Source: Variovorax sp. S12S4 | GTDB lineage: Bacteria > Pseudomonadota > Gammaproteobacteria > Burkholderiales > Burkholderiaceae_C | Length of the DNA: 64,000 nucleotides | Direction of reading: 5' to 3' | Assembly (NCBI RefSeq): GCF_023195515.1 | Contig: NZ_JALPKR020000002.1 | Span: forward strand, 4,689,001 to 4,753,000 | In this document: one piece after another, positions 27,548-36,695 of the stretch | Numbering within the stretch: position 1 is the first letter of the stretch | Layout of the letters: every line of letters starts with the position of its first letter | Program-made: the position numbers and the translations under genes | Notes under the pieces: generated by a model | What the model was told of the DNA's origin: nothing | Seen by the model: the letters and a program-made list of their open reading frames with translations, nothing else | Databases searched by the model: none

Positions 27548-28528
27548 TCAAGTATCGACATGCACCTTGCCATCCTTCACCACCTTGGCCCACTTGGCGA
27601 TCTCGGTCGCAATGAACTGCTTGAACTTGTCCTGTGAGCCGCCCCCGTCCTCCGCACCATAGGTGTCGAGCTTTTCCTGCACATCGGGCATCGCGAGCAC
27701 CGTGTTGACGTCGCGGTTGACCTTGTCGGCGACCGACTGGGGCAGCTTGCCCGGGCCTGCCAGGCCGTACCAGGTGGTGGCCTCGAAACCGGCGAAGCCC
27801 TGCTCCTGCATGGTGGGAACGTTGGGGTGGCCCTTGGCTCGTTTGGCTCGGGTCTGCGCCACGGCCAAGACGCGGCCGCTTTTTACGTGCGGCGTGGCTG
27901 CGGTCATGGTTTCGAAGCTGTATTGAATCTGGCCGCCCATCAGGTCGGCCAGCAGCGGGCCGCTGCCTTTGTACGGCACGTGCAGCGCATCCACCTTGGC
28001 CTGCAGCTTGAACATTTCGAGTGCCAGGTGCTGTGCCGAACCGGCGCCCGCGGAGCCGAAGCTCACCGTGCCTGGAGAGCCCTTGCAAGCGGTCACGATG
28101 TCGTTCACCGTGAGTGCCTTCTGCGCCGGGCTCGCAATCAGCAGGTTGGGCGTGACACCCACGAGCACGATCGGCACGAAGTCGCGTTCCACGCTGTAGC
28201 GCAGCTTGGGCTGAAGGCTCGGCGCGAGCGCGTGGCTGTTGATGTGCGCCATGAGCAGCGTGCTGCCGTCGCTGGGCTGCTGCGACACGTATTCGGCCGC
28301 CAGCACGCCCGCCACGCCGCCCTTGTTCTCGACGATGACCTGCTGGTTCCACATGGTCGTGAGCTTTTGCGCCACCACGCGCGCAAGCGCATCGGTGCCC
28401 CCGCCCGGCGGAAACCCCACCACGATGCGCACCGGCCCGCTGGGCCACTCCTGCGCGAAGAGCCGGGGCACGCCCAGCGTGGCGGCCGCGGCACCCGCGG
28501 CTTGAATCAGCGAACGTCTCTGCATCAT
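27548..28528 (-). CDS. Bug-type tripartite tricarboxylate transporter receptor protein
   Basis: 326-residue periplasmic binding protein. The signal sequence MMQRRSLIQAAGAAAATLG has a twin-arginine-like start and ends at LFAQ. GPVRIVVGFPPGGGTDALAR is the Bug ligand loop; FGSAGAGSAQHL and VPYKGSGP are also typical. No TctA/TctB membrane genes are near, as for most Bug proteins in this order. The start at 28528 has GGAG six bases upstream. Its neighbour aminotransferase hints at an oxo- or amino-acid ligand. Confidence 0.9.
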   Translation of the reverse strand: MMQRRSLIQAAGAAAATLGVPRLFAQEWPSGPVRIVVGFPPGGGTDALARVVAQKLTTMWNQQVIVENKGGVAGVLAAEYVSQQPSDGSTLLMAHINSHALAPSLQPKLRYSVERDFVPIVLVGVTPNLLIASPAQKALTVNDIVTACKGSPGTVSFGSAGAGSAQHLALEMFKLQAKVDALHVPYKGSGPLLADLMGGQIQYSFETMTAATPHVKSGRVLAVAQTRAKRAKGHPNVPTMQEQGFAGFEATTWYGLAGPGKLPQSVADKVNRDVNTVLAMPDVQEKLDTYGAEDGGGSQDKFKQFIATEIAKWAKVVKDGKVHVDT

Positions 28529-28645
28529 CTTTGTCTCCAGTGTGTGGTGGGTCCGATGCGTGCCTGACTGGATGTCGGGCAAGGGTGTCGGCCGCCGCGC
28601 CGTTCGAGCGACGCGTTGCGGCCAGGTGGGGAACAGGTCTGTGCG

Positions 28646-29887
28646 CTACGCGGCCTTCTGCAGTGCCGGGGACGCGGCGTGGCTTGCGAAATGGTCCATG
28701 GCCGCGTGCACGCCGCTGCCTGCCAGCTTGATGCCCGCGAGCTTCATGCCCATTTCGACGCCCGCCACCATGGCGACCAGCGTCAGGTCGTTGCTGTCGC
28801 CCAGGTGGCCCATGCGGAACATGCGGCCCTTGAGCTTGCCGAGGCCGGTGCCCAGCGAAAGATCGAAGCGCTGGTGAATCAGGCGGCGCAGCGCGTCGGC
28901 ATCGACGCCCTCCGGGGTGATCACGCCGGTGAGCACGGGCGAATACACGGCCGGGTCGGCGCACTGGATCGGCAGGCCCCAGGCGTTGACGGCCGCGCGC
29001 ACGCCGGCAGCCCAGCGCTGGTGGCGCGCGAACACGTTGTCCAGGCCTTCGCCGAGCAGCATGTCGAGCGATTCCGATAAACCGTAGAGCAGGTTGGTGT
29101 TGGGCGTGTAGGGCCAGTAGCCGTCCTTGTTCATCTCCACGATCTCGTCCCAGGCCCAGAACGCGCGCGGCAGCCTGGCGGTTTTCGAGGCTTCGAGCGC
29201 ACGCGGCGAGAGCGCGTTGAAGCTGATGCCGGGCGGCAGCATCAAACCCTTTTGCGAGCCGCTGACGGTGACGTCCACGCCCCATTCGTCATGCCGGAAA
29301 TCGGCGCTTGCGAGGCCGGAGATGCTGTCGACCATCAAGAGCGCGGGGTGGCCCGCCGCATCGATGGCCTTGCGCACCGAGGCAATGTCAGATGTGACGC
29401 CGGTGGAGGTTTCGTTGTGCACCACGCACACGGCCTTGATCTTCTTTTCGGTGTCCTTGCGAAGGCGCGCCTCGATGAGATCGGCCTGCACGCCGCGGCG
29501 CCAGCTGGGCGCGGCGGGCAGTTGCTCGTCCTTGCCCGTCCACGCGAGGAATTCGGTCGACAGGCCGAGCCGCGTGGCCATTTTTTGCCACAGCGATGCG
29601 AAGTGCCCGGTTTCGTACATCAGCACGTGGTCGCCCGGGCTCAGCGTGTTGGCCAGCGCGGCCTCCCATGCGCCCGTGCCGGAAGCAGGGTAGATGGCAA
29701 CCGGATGCTTCGTCTTGAAGATCTGCTTGATGCCGCCGAGCACCTTGAGCCCCAGCGTGCCGAACTCGGGCCCGCGGTGGTCGATGGTCGGCAGGCTCAT
29801 GGCCCGCAGGATGCGGTCGGGCACCGGGCTGGGGCCGGGAATCTGGAGGAAGTGGCGGCCGGTGGGATGGATGTCGAGTTGCAGCAT
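28646..29887 (-). CDS. Class V aminotransferase, serine-glyoxylate type
   Basis: 413-residue PLP enzyme. The PLP lysine is K213 in SGSQKGLMLPPG; LMVDSISGLA holds the cofactor-binding aspartate; PGPSPVPDRILRAM is the family N-terminus. Members turn serine plus glyoxylate into hydroxypyruvate and glycine, or use alanine as donor. The start at 29887 follows AAAGGAC. Divergent from the GntR gene with a shared operator region; Bug protein downstream. Confidence 0.9.
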   Translation of the reverse strand: MLQLDIHPTGRHFLQIPGPSPVPDRILRAMSLPTIDHRGPEFGTLGLKVLGGIKQIFKTKHPVAIYPASGTGAWEAALANTLSPGDHVLMYETGHFASLWQKMATRLGLSTEFLAWTGKDEQLPAAPSWRRGVQADLIEARLRKDTEKKIKAVCVVHNETSTGVTSDIASVRKAIDAAGHPALLMVDSISGLASADFRHDEWGVDVTVSGSQKGLMLPPGISFNALSPRALEASKTARLPRAFWAWDEIVEMNKDGYWPYTPNTNLLYGLSESLDMLLGEGLDNVFARHQRWAAGVRAAVNAWGLPIQCADPAVYSPVLTGVITPEGVDADALRRLIHQRFDLSLGTGLGKLKGRMFRMGHLGDSNDLTLVAMVAGVEMGMKLAGIKLAGSGVHAAMDHFASHAASPALQKAA

Positions 29888-29914
29888 GGACTGTCCTTTC
29901 GCCTTCAGTTTTGC

Positions 29915-29997
29915 ATTCAAAATTGAATAAAGCATGCTGGTTTACCCTTAACAACACCGATTGCAGCTGTGGTTTTTTGCATTCAAAATGCATTCAA
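29915..29997. promoter_or_regulatory. ATTCAA operator sites in the aminotransferase/GntR divergent region
   Basis: ATTCAA-AA-TTGAAT at 29915-29928 is a perfect 6-2-6 dyad. A second site has GCATTCAA at 29979-29986 and again at 29990-29997, direct repeats 11 bp apart and ending just before the GntR ribosome site. The shared half-site GCATTCAA occurs three times in 120 bases. Placement fits control of both directions by the FCD-type GntR protein encoded next to it, including autorepression. Confidence 0.6.
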
Positions 29998-30007
29998 GGA
30001 AACAGAC

Positions 30008-30703
30008 ATGACTGCAGACATCATCGAAATCTCGCGCCTCGCGCTGCACGACCAAGTGGCTTCGCGCCTGCGCACGATGCTGGTCGAAGGGCACATCGCC
30101 CCGGGCGCAAAGCTCAACGAGCGCGAGCTGTGCCTGCAGCTGCGCGTGTCGCGCACGCCTTTGCGCGAGGCCATCAAGCTGCTCGCGGCCGAAGGGCTGG
30201 TCGACCTGCTGCCCAACCGCGGCGCCGTGGCGGTCAAGCTCACCGAGGCCGACGTGCTCAACACCTTCGAGGTGCTCGCCATGCTCGAAGGCATGTCGGG
30301 CGAGCTGGCGGCCAAGCGCATTACCGATGAAGAATTGGCCGAGGTGCGCGCGCTGCACTACGAAATGATGGCGTGCTTCGCTCGGCGCGATCTCTCGGGC
30401 TACTACCGCCTCAACGCGCGCATTCACACCGCCATCAACGAGGCCGCGGGAAACCCGGTGCTGGCCAGCACCTACCGTTCCATCAACGCCCGCGTGCAGT
30501 CGCTGCGCTTTCGCACAAACCAGAACGACGCGAAGTGGAAGCACGCCGTCGAAGAGCATGAGCAGATGGTCAACGCGCTAGCCACGCGCGACGCACCGGC
30601 AATGCGCAAGGTGATGGTCGCGCACCTCATGCGCAAGCGCGACACGGTGCTGGAGCTGATGCGCGCCGGCGAAATCTACCCCCAGACCCACAAAGCGAGC
30701 TGA
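30008..30703 (+). CDS. GntR-family regulator, FadR/FCD subgroup
   Basis: 231 residues. N-terminal winged helix (LHDQVASRLRTMLVEGHIAPG, then LNERELCLQLRVSRTPLREAIK) to about 75, then an all-helical FCD domain with metal-site residues near D/H in YYRLNARIHTAI and the late histidines. ATG at 30008 after AAGGAAAC. FCD regulators respond to small organic acids. The operator sites in the upstream gap and the tight spacing (11 bases) to the dehydrogenase suggest that it governs this whole module. Confidence 0.9.
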   Translation: MTADIIEISRLALHDQVASRLRTMLVEGHIAPGAKLNERELCLQLRVSRTPLREAIKLLAAEGLVDLLPNRGAVAVKLTEADVLNTFEVLAMLEGMSGELAAKRITDEELAEVRALHYEMMACFARRDLSGYYRLNARIHTAINEAAGNPVLASTYRSINARVQSLRFRTNQNDAKWKHAVEEHEQMVNALATRDAPAMRKVMVAHLMRKRDTVLELMRAGEIYPQTHKAS

Positions 30704-30714
30704 CCCCCCACACC

Positions 30715-33700
30715 ATGCGCGTCGATCCCGCAAGCCACATCCAGCCCGCCGGAACCGTTCTTCCGCCCAATGAAACCTGCGATGCGCTCGCACGCCGGCT
30801 GCGCGCTGAAACGCAGGGCGAGGTGCTGTTCGACGACGGTTCGCGCGGCCGCTACGCCACCGATGCGTCGATCTACCAGATCATGCCCGTGGGCGCGTTC
30901 GTGCCGACCAACGACCAGGACATTGCAACGGCCATCGACATTGCGCGCGACCTGAAGGTGCCCGTGCTTGCGCGCGGCGGCGGCACCAGCCAGTGCGGCC
31001 AGACCACGGGCGCCGCGCTGGTGATCGACAACAGCAAGCATTTCCGCCGCGTGCTCGACGTGAATGTGGAAGAGGGCACCGCCACCGTCGAGCCCGGCCT
31101 GGTGCTCGACCACCTGAACGCGCAGCTCAAGCCGCACGGCCTCTGGTATCCGGTCGATGTGTCGACCAGCGCGCAGGCCACGCTCGGCGGCATGGCCGGC
31201 AACAACTCCTGCGGCTCGCGCTCCATTGCCTACGGCAACATGGTGCACAACGTGCTGGGCGCGAGCGCCTGGCTTTCGAGCGGCGAGCTGGTCGAGTTTG
31301 GCCCGCAGGCCACGCTGGGCCCGCGCGCGGCTGGCATTGCGCAGTTCGTGCACGGGCTGGCTGTCGAGCACCGCGAGCAGATCCACGCCAACTGGCCCAA
31401 GGTGCTGCGCCGCGTGGCCGGTTACAACCTCGACATCTTCGACAACCAGAACGAGCGGCCCTATACCGCCGACGGCAGCGTGAACCTTGCGCACCTGCTG
31501 ATCGGCGCCGAAGGCACCCTGGCCTATACGAAGAGCCTGAAGCTCAAGCTTGCGCCGCTGCCGCGCGCCAAGGTGCTGGGCATCGTGAATTTTCCGACCT
31601 TCCATTCGGCCATGGATGCGGCGCAGCACATCGTGAAGCTCGGCCCCACGGCGGTGGAGCTGGTCGACCGCACGATGATCGAGCTGAGCCTTGCCAACCC
31701 GGCGTTCAAGCCCACGGTGGAAACGGCGCTGATCGGCAAGCCGGCGGCCATCTTGCTGGTGGAGTTTGCGGGTGCTGAAAAGGCCGGGCTGCTGCCGCGG
31801 CTCAAGCAACTGGCCGAGCTCATAGGCGACCTGGGGCTGCCCGGCAGCGTGGTCGAAATGCCCGACGACGCGCGCCAGAAAAACCTGTGGGAAGTGCGCA
31901 AGGCCGGCCTCAACATCATGATGAGCCTGAAGGGCGACGGCAAGCCGGTGAGCTTCATCGAAGACTGCGCCGTGCCGCTCGAGCACCTGGCCGAATACAC
32001 CGATGCGCTGACCGAAGTGTTCGCCCGGTACGGCAGCCGCGGCACCTGGTATGCGCATGCCTCGGTCGGCACGCTGCACGTGCGGCCAATTCTGGACATG
32101 CGCGCAGACGGCGGCGCCAAGATGCGCGCCATTGCCGAAGACGCCGCCGCGCTGGTGCGCAAGTACAAGGGTGCCTTCAGCGGCGAGCATGGCGATGGCC
32201 TGTGCCGCGGCGAATGGATCGAATGGCAGTTCGGCCCCGCCATCAACGAGGCGTTTCGCGCCATCAAGCAAAAGCTCGATCCGGCCAATCTTTTCAACCC
32301 CGGCAAGATCATCGACACGCCGCGCATGGACGACGGCGCGCTGTTCCGCTTTGCACCGCCCACGGCGCCCAGGCCCTACAAGCGCATCGAGCTCAAGCCC
32401 GTGCTCGACTGGTCGGCCTGGAACGTCAACGCCGATCCGGTGACCGAGCAGACCACCGCGCCCGGTACCGGGGGTGACAGCACGGGCGGCCTGGCCAAGG
32501 CCGCGGAAATGTGCAACAACAACGGCCACTGCAGAAAGTTCGACGCCGGCACCATGTGCCCGAGCTACCGCGTGACGCGCGACGAGCAGCACCTGACGCG
32601 CGGGCGCGCCAACACGCTGCGGCTAGCCCTCTCGGGTCAGCTCGGCGCCGACGCCTTCACCAGCGAAGAGATGCACGAGACCATGGACCTGTGCGTCGGC
32701 TGCAAGGGCTGCAAGCGCGACTGCCCGACCGGCGTGGACATGGCGAAGATGAAGATCGAGTTTCTCGACCACTACAAGAAGCGCCACGGCCACACGCTGA
32801 AGGACAAGATCGTGGCGTACATGCCCGACTACGCGCACAAGGCCAGCCGCCTGCCGTGGCTCATGAACCTGCGCAACACCTTGCCCGGCGCAGCCTGGCT
32901 GGGCGAAAAGCTGCTCGGTTTTTCCGCGCGACGGTCACTGCCCGAATGGCGCACCGACACCTTCTGGCGCGCCAAGGCCGACCTGCACGGCATGTTTGCA
33001 AGCCGCGAAGCCGTGCTGTCGGTGCAGGCAAGCGGCGGCAAGGCCGCGATACTTTTCGTCGACACTTTCAACGGCACATTCGAAAGCGAAAACGCGCTGG
33101 CCGCGGCGCGTGTCCTCAAGGCTGCGGGCTACACGCTGCACACGGTGGAAAAAAGCGGCGGGCATCACTGCTGCGGCCGCACCTTCCTGGCCAGCGGCAT
33201 GGTGGCTGAAGCCAAGCGCCGTGCCGAGGCACTGATCGACGCCCTCAAGCCGCTGGCCGAGGCGGGCATTCCCATCGTCGGGCTCGAGCCCTCATGCCTG
33301 CTTACGCTGCGCGACGAAACCCTGGTGATGGGCTTCGGCAAGAAGGCCGAAACAGTCGCCAAGCAGGCGCTGCTGTTCGAGGAGTTCATTGCGCGCGAAA
33401 TGAAGGCCGGCCGCTTCGCGCTTGCGCTCACCCCCGCAACGGCGCCGATCCTGCTGCACGGCCATTGCCACCAGAAGGCGTTCGGCGCGGTCAGCCCGGT
33501 GCTGGAGGTGCTGCGGCTCATTCCCGGCGCCGAGCCCGAACTGATCGAAAGCTCATGCTGCGGCATGGCCGGCAGCTTTGGCTATGAGGCGCGCCATATC
33601 GAGGTGTCGATGCAGATGGCCGAGGCCAGCCTGCTGCCGGCGATCCGCGCGAAGCCGGGAGCCATTGTGGTGGCCGACGGCACCAGCTGCCGCCACCAGA

Positions 33701-33783
33701 TCGGCGACGGCGCGCAGCGCGAAGCCGTGCACGTCGCCGTGCTGCTGGAGCGGCACCTGGCGCCGGCAGCCCTGGCCGATTGA
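30715..33783 (+). CDS. FAD/Fe-S D-2-hydroxyacid dehydrogenase (YdiJ / GlcD-GlcF fusion type)
   Basis: 1022 residues. About 40-280 form a PCMH FAD domain (PVLARGGGTSQCGQTTG pyrophosphate loop; GGMAGNNSCGSRS), about 290-555 the FAD-oxidase C domain with HASVGTLHVRP and GEHGDGLCRGEW. Then comes a two-cluster ferredoxin-like part (C-x5-C-x8-C-P in CNNNGHC...MCPSY; CVGCKGCKRDCP). The end carries two cysteine-rich CCG domains (GHHCCGRTF, SSCCGMAGSFGYE). Such fusions oxidise D-2-hydroxyacids such as D-lactate, D-2-hydroxyglutarate or glycolate and pass electrons to the quinone pool. With the transaminase it could turn a hydroxyacid to an oxoacid and then an amino acid. Confidence 0.92.
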   Translation: MRVDPASHIQPAGTVLPPNETCDALARRLRAETQGEVLFDDGSRGRYATDASIYQIMPVGAFVPTNDQDIATAIDIARDLKVPVLARGGGTSQCGQTTGAALVIDNSKHFRRVLDVNVEEGTATVEPGLVLDHLNAQLKPHGLWYPVDVSTSAQATLGGMAGNNSCGSRSIAYGNMVHNVLGASAWLSSGELVEFGPQATLGPRAAGIAQFVHGLAVEHREQIHANWPKVLRRVAGYNLDIFDNQNERPYTADGSVNLAHLLIGAEGTLAYTKSLKLKLAPLPRAKVLGIVNFPTFHSAMDAAQHIVKLGPTAVELVDRTMIELSLANPAFKPTVETALIGKPAAILLVEFAGAEKAGLLPRLKQLAELIGDLGLPGSVVEMPDDARQKNLWEVRKAGLNIMMSLKGDGKPVSFIEDCAVPLEHLAEYTDALTEVFARYGSRGTWYAHASVGTLHVRPILDMRADGGAKMRAIAEDAAALVRKYKGAFSGEHGDGLCRGEWIEWQFGPAINEAFRAIKQKLDPANLFNPGKIIDTPRMDDGALFRFAPPTAPRPYKRIELKPVLDWSAWNVNADPVTEQTTAPGTGGDSTGGLAKAAEMCNNNGHCRKFDAGTMCPSYRVTRDEQHLTRGRANTLRLALSGQLGADAFTSEEMHETMDLCVGCKGCKRDCPTGVDMAKMKIEFLDHYKKRHGHTLKDKIVAYMPDYAHKASRLPWLMNLRNTLPGAAWLGEKLLGFSARRSLPEWRTDTFWRAKADLHGMFASREAVLSVQASGGKAAILFVDTFNGTFESENALAAARVLKAAGYTLHTVEKSGGHHCCGRTFLASGMVAEAKRRAEALIDALKPLAEAGIPIVGLEPSCLLTLRDETLVMGFGKKAETVAKQALLFEEFIAREMKAGRFALALTPATAPILLHGHCHQKAFGAVSPVLEVLRLIPGAEPELIESSCCGMAGSFGYEARHIEVSMQMAEASLLPAIRAKPGAIVVADGTSCRHQIGDGAQREAVHVAVLLERHLAPAALAD

Positions 33784-33814
33784 ACGGCTATCGCGGGTGG
33801 CACAAAATAGGGCG

Positions 33815-34390
33815 ATGAACGATGAAGCAGCGACCACAGCAGCAGTTGCGGCAGAGCCCGGCTTCGCGCTGTTTGACACGGCCATAGGGACCTGCGCGCT
33901 GGCCTGGGGGCCGCGCGGGCTCATCGGCGTGCAACTGCCTGAAGAAAACGGAGAAGCTGCCACGCGGGCGCGCATGGGGCGCCGCTTTCCGGATCTGACC
34001 GAAGCCGTGCCGCCGGAGAGCGCGCAGAAGGCGGTCGCGGCCATCCAGGCCCTGCTGCAAGGTGCGCCCGACGACCTCGGCGACATCGAGCTCGACATGA
34101 GCCGTGTGTCGGAATTCCATCAGCGCATCTACGCCATTGCGCGCCGCATTCCGCCCGGCCAGACGCGCACCTACGGCGAAATCGCGGCCGAGCTGGGCGA
34201 CAAGGGCCTTTCGCGCGCGGTAGGGCAGGCCATGGGCCACAACCCCTTCGCGCCGGTGGTGCCGTGCCATCGCGTGCTGGCCGCGGGCAACAAGCCCGGC
34301 GGCTTTTCGGCGGGCGGCGGCGCGCTGACGAAACTGCGCATGCTCGACATCGAGGGCGCGCGGCCGAACGGCATGGCGTCGTTGTTCTAG
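33815..34390 (+). CDS. ogt: Methylated-DNA-[protein]-cysteine S-methyltransferase
   Basis: 191 residues, Ogt-type without an Ada regulatory part. Acceptor C151 lies in VVPCHRVLAAG; the helix-turn-helix DNA-binding part (RTYGEIAAELG, AVGQAMGHNPF) precedes it. Repairs O6-methylguanine by irreversible alkyl transfer. It starts 31 bases after the dehydrogenase stop; functional link to that gene is doubtful. Confidence 0.93.
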   Translation: MNDEAATTAAVAAEPGFALFDTAIGTCALAWGPRGLIGVQLPEENGEAATRARMGRRFPDLTEAVPPESAQKAVAAIQALLQGAPDDLGDIELDMSRVSEFHQRIYAIARRIPPGQTRTYGEIAAELGDKGLSRAVGQAMGHNPFAPVVPCHRVLAAGNKPGGFSAGGGALTKLRMLDIEGARPNGMASLF

Positions 34391-34411
34391 AAGCCCTGGC
34401 CGAACTCTTCT

Positions 34412-34822
34412 TCAGACACTTGCCGGCTGGCGCAGGCGCACTGCCAACTGGTAAACCGTGGCCGACAACAGGAGCGCCGCGGCGACCACCTCCGAGAGGA
34501 TGGTGACGTTGGCCATGCGCGTATGCCACTCGAACGGTGCGAGCGCATAGTGGCCGAGGCCATCGAATCCGAGCACGGCGTATGCAGCAACCAGGACCAG
34601 ACCCGTGGCGATCCACTTCTTGCCAATGAGCAAGAAGAAGCCGAGCACGCCCACCGATGTAATTGCCGCCCAGGCCGCGTAGATCCTTGCGCTGGTGAAC
34701 GAGGCCGGCAGGTTCGGGTACTCGCAGATGAACTCCGCGTTGTGGGTGAAGTGCCCGAGGCTGGTCAGGAAGTACGCCACGGCCAGAACGACGAGCAGCG
34801 TGGGAAGCTTGCCGGATTTCAT
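34412..34822 (-). CDS. Four-helix membrane protein of unknown function
   Basis: 136 residues with four hydrophobic segments (about 7-25, 45-65, 72-92, 105-127). HFTHNAEFICEYPNLPASF lies between helices 1 and 2, with histidines and acids that could bind metal. Not recognised with certainty. ATG at 34822 overlaps the stop of the preceding gene as ATGA (34819-34822), so it is coupled to the M48 operon. Confidence 0.75.
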   Translation of the reverse strand: MKSGKLPTLLVVLAVAYFLTSLGHFTHNAEFICEYPNLPASFTSARIYAAWAAITSVGVLGFFLLIGKKWIATGLVLVAAYAVLGFDGLGHYALAPFEWHTRMANVTILSEVVAAALLLSATVYQLAVRLRQPASV

Positions 34823-35127
34823 GCCGGTGCTTCCTCTTCGGCCCGAGCCGACGCCGCCTGCTCGGCCCGCATGATCTGGTGCCGCTGCCAGTAGCGGCCG
34901 ACGGCGCCCTTGAAGTTGTCCTTCTGTTTGCCCAGGCCGCCCACCTTCACCTTGGTGGTGCGCGCACCCAGCATGCCCTTGTCGTGGTGGGTGACGATCA
35001 GCATGTCGGCGAAGGCGTTGTCCTGGAAGGTCAGGTCCTTGACCTCGTCCCATCCGATCGTCGAACCGCCGTCGACGCTCTGGTGCAACCCCTGGTAGCT
35101 CACCTGTACGCGCTCGTTGTTCTTCAA
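34819..35127 (-). CDS. Small hypothetical protein coupled to M48 peptidase, TTG start
   Basis: 102 residues, basic, no signal or membrane segment; central part WDEVKDLTFQDNAFADML and HHDKGMLGARTTKVKVGG look like a compact beta-rich fold. It has no good ATG; TTG at 35127-35125 overlaps the M48 stop as TTGA. Both ends overlap neighbours, so it is made only by coupled translation. The family is not recognised; a PH-like or accessory role to the protease is a guess. Confidence 0.7.
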   Translation of the reverse strand: MKNNERVQVSYQGLHQSVDGGSTIGWDEVKDLTFQDNAFADMLIVTHHDKGMLGARTTKVKVGGLGKQKDNFKGAVGRYWQRHQIMRAEQAASARAEEEAPA

Positions 35128-36695
35128 CGCAAACTCGACCGGGGAAAGTGGCGCAGCACCACGGCGCGCTCTTCGTCCGTGGCGGGTTCGTATCGGTAGG
35201 CAAGGCTCAGTTCGTGGTTCTGCACGAAGCGCTGCTCATAGTCGCCCCACAGCCGCGCCTCGATGTCGCCGGCCGTCTCGATTTCGTCGGCCCAAGAGGC
35301 GCTCGGCGTGGTCGCGACGATAGCGCCATAGGCGCTCTCGGGCACGTGATGCCCGACGTTGCGCATGCGCTCCAGCAGCGGCGGGTGGCTGTCGTAAGGG
35401 TGCGGCACGTCGGCGGTCTTCATGGTTTCGATGAATGCCTCCGATCCGGCATAGGGCGGCAGGCCCGCGGCCACGAAGCCGGCAATGCCAAGCGCGCCGT
35501 CGTGCTGGCGGTTCTGTTCGAAGAGCTTTCGCTCCACGTCGTTGCGGTAGCTCGCATAGGCCGAAATCTTGATGAGCGACTGCAAGATGGCGTTGGGCGC
35601 CGTCAGACCGGCGGAAACCCGGTCGGCCTTGAATTCGCGTTCGCGGCTGTCGCGCGCCAGGGCGAACGAAAAGATCATGCGGTACAGGCGCAGCAAGAAG
35701 TGAGCAACGATGGTCAGGCCGCCGCCGCGCATTTCCCATGTGTACTGGTCGAACTGCTGCAGCTTGGGGCCGAGCGCGGCGCTGCTTCGGGTGTCGCCGC
35801 CGCCCAGGTGGGCCAGCTCGTGCGCGAGCACCGCATCGGCTTCGGTCTGGTCGAGCACGCGCAGCAGCGGAATGCTCACGAACAGCGTGCGGCCATTCAG
35901 CGTACGGCCGCGAACGTCGCAGGGCGCCTCGGTAACGAAAAAGTTGGTGTCGATGCCGGCCACGATGTGGTCTGGCGGCGCGGTCTTCACGCGGGTGGCC
36001 AGTTCGCGGATGCGGTTCCACAGGCGGGGCGCATCGGCTTCGGCGACCAGCTCGCCTTCGATCTCGCTGCCGAAGGGCAGCTTCTTGAACAGCGTGTAGA
36101 TCGCATAGAACACGGCAATGGCCGCTGCAATGCCGGCGATGGCAATCAGCTTGACGTAATAGCGCTCCATGAAATACGCGGTGAGCCAGAACGACAGCCA
36201 CACCAGCATCGCGCTCTGCAGCACGACCTCGACCGCGCTCGACACCGTCATGAGCCGCCAGCCCGCCACAAAGCTGGCATAGCGAAGGCCGCGGTTGGCA
36301 AAGGCGAGGGCGCCCAGCACCAAGGCGGCCGCCAGCAGCGCCGCGCCGAGCGCCAGCGTCCAGATGGCTGCACGGTCGGCCCAATGGAACTGCCATTGCA
36401 TCGAATAAGGACTGCACACCTGGTCGTGAAAGTCCTTGTCTTCAGGCGCGGTGGCGCTGCACGCCTTGGACAGCGGGTGGCTGCGATAGAACTCGGTGGT
36501 GAGTGCCTTGTCCGCCGCGGAGAGGCGGGTGTCGGCCGCGATGCGTGATTCGATCGCCTGCAAGAACTCGGCGTCTTGCGAGCGCAGCGCGTATTCGGTG
36601 AAAACCAGTGTCGCCGCCGGAATGGCGAAGAGCGACACCAGGGTCAGCAAGAACACGCGAAAAAGGTCTTTATGGATCGTGCGCGCGACGGCCAT
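35124..36695 (-). CDS. M48-family membrane zinc peptidase
   Basis: 523 residues. Four hydrophobic segments precede the catalytic part: near 14-34, 110-130, 150-172 and 178-198. The zinc motif is H292-E-L-A-H296 in LAHELAHLGGGD, with the third ligand expected at E in SREREFKADRVSAG, all as in HtpX/Ste24-like M48 proteins. Cytoplasmic-membrane protein quality control is the usual role. Start 36695 follows GGAGGGAG. Upstream-extended frames cross the divergent MFS gene and are not used. Confidence 0.9.
   Translation of the reverse strand: MAVARTIHKDLFRVFLLTLVSLFAIPAATLVFTEYALRSQDAEFLQAIESRIAADTRLSAADKALTTEFYRSHPLSKACSATAPEDKDFHDQVCSPYSMQWQFHWADRAAIWTLALGAALLAAALVLGALAFANRGLRYASFVAGWRLMTVSSAVEVVLQSAMLVWLSFWLTAYFMERYYVKLIAIAGIAAAIAVFYAIYTLFKKLPFGSEIEGELVAEADAPRLWNRIRELATRVKTAPPDHIVAGIDTNFFVTEAPCDVRGRTLNGRTLFVSIPLLRVLDQTEADAVLAHELAHLGGGDTRSSAALGPKLQQFDQYTWEMRGGGLTIVAHFLLRLYRMIFSFALARDSREREFKADRVSAGLTAPNAILQSLIKISAYASYRNDVERKLFEQNRQHDGALGIAGFVAAGLPPYAGSEAFIETMKTADVPHPYDSHPPLLERMRNVGHHVPESAYGAIVATTPSASWADEIETAGDIEARLWGDYEQRFVQNHELSLAYRYEPATDEERAVVLRHFPRSSLR

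Noticed and set aside
27432-27615. Short plus-strand ORF in the right arm of the long inverted repeat
   Set aside because: Its codons lie in the repeat arm and the antisense end of the Bug gene; no ribosome site or family.
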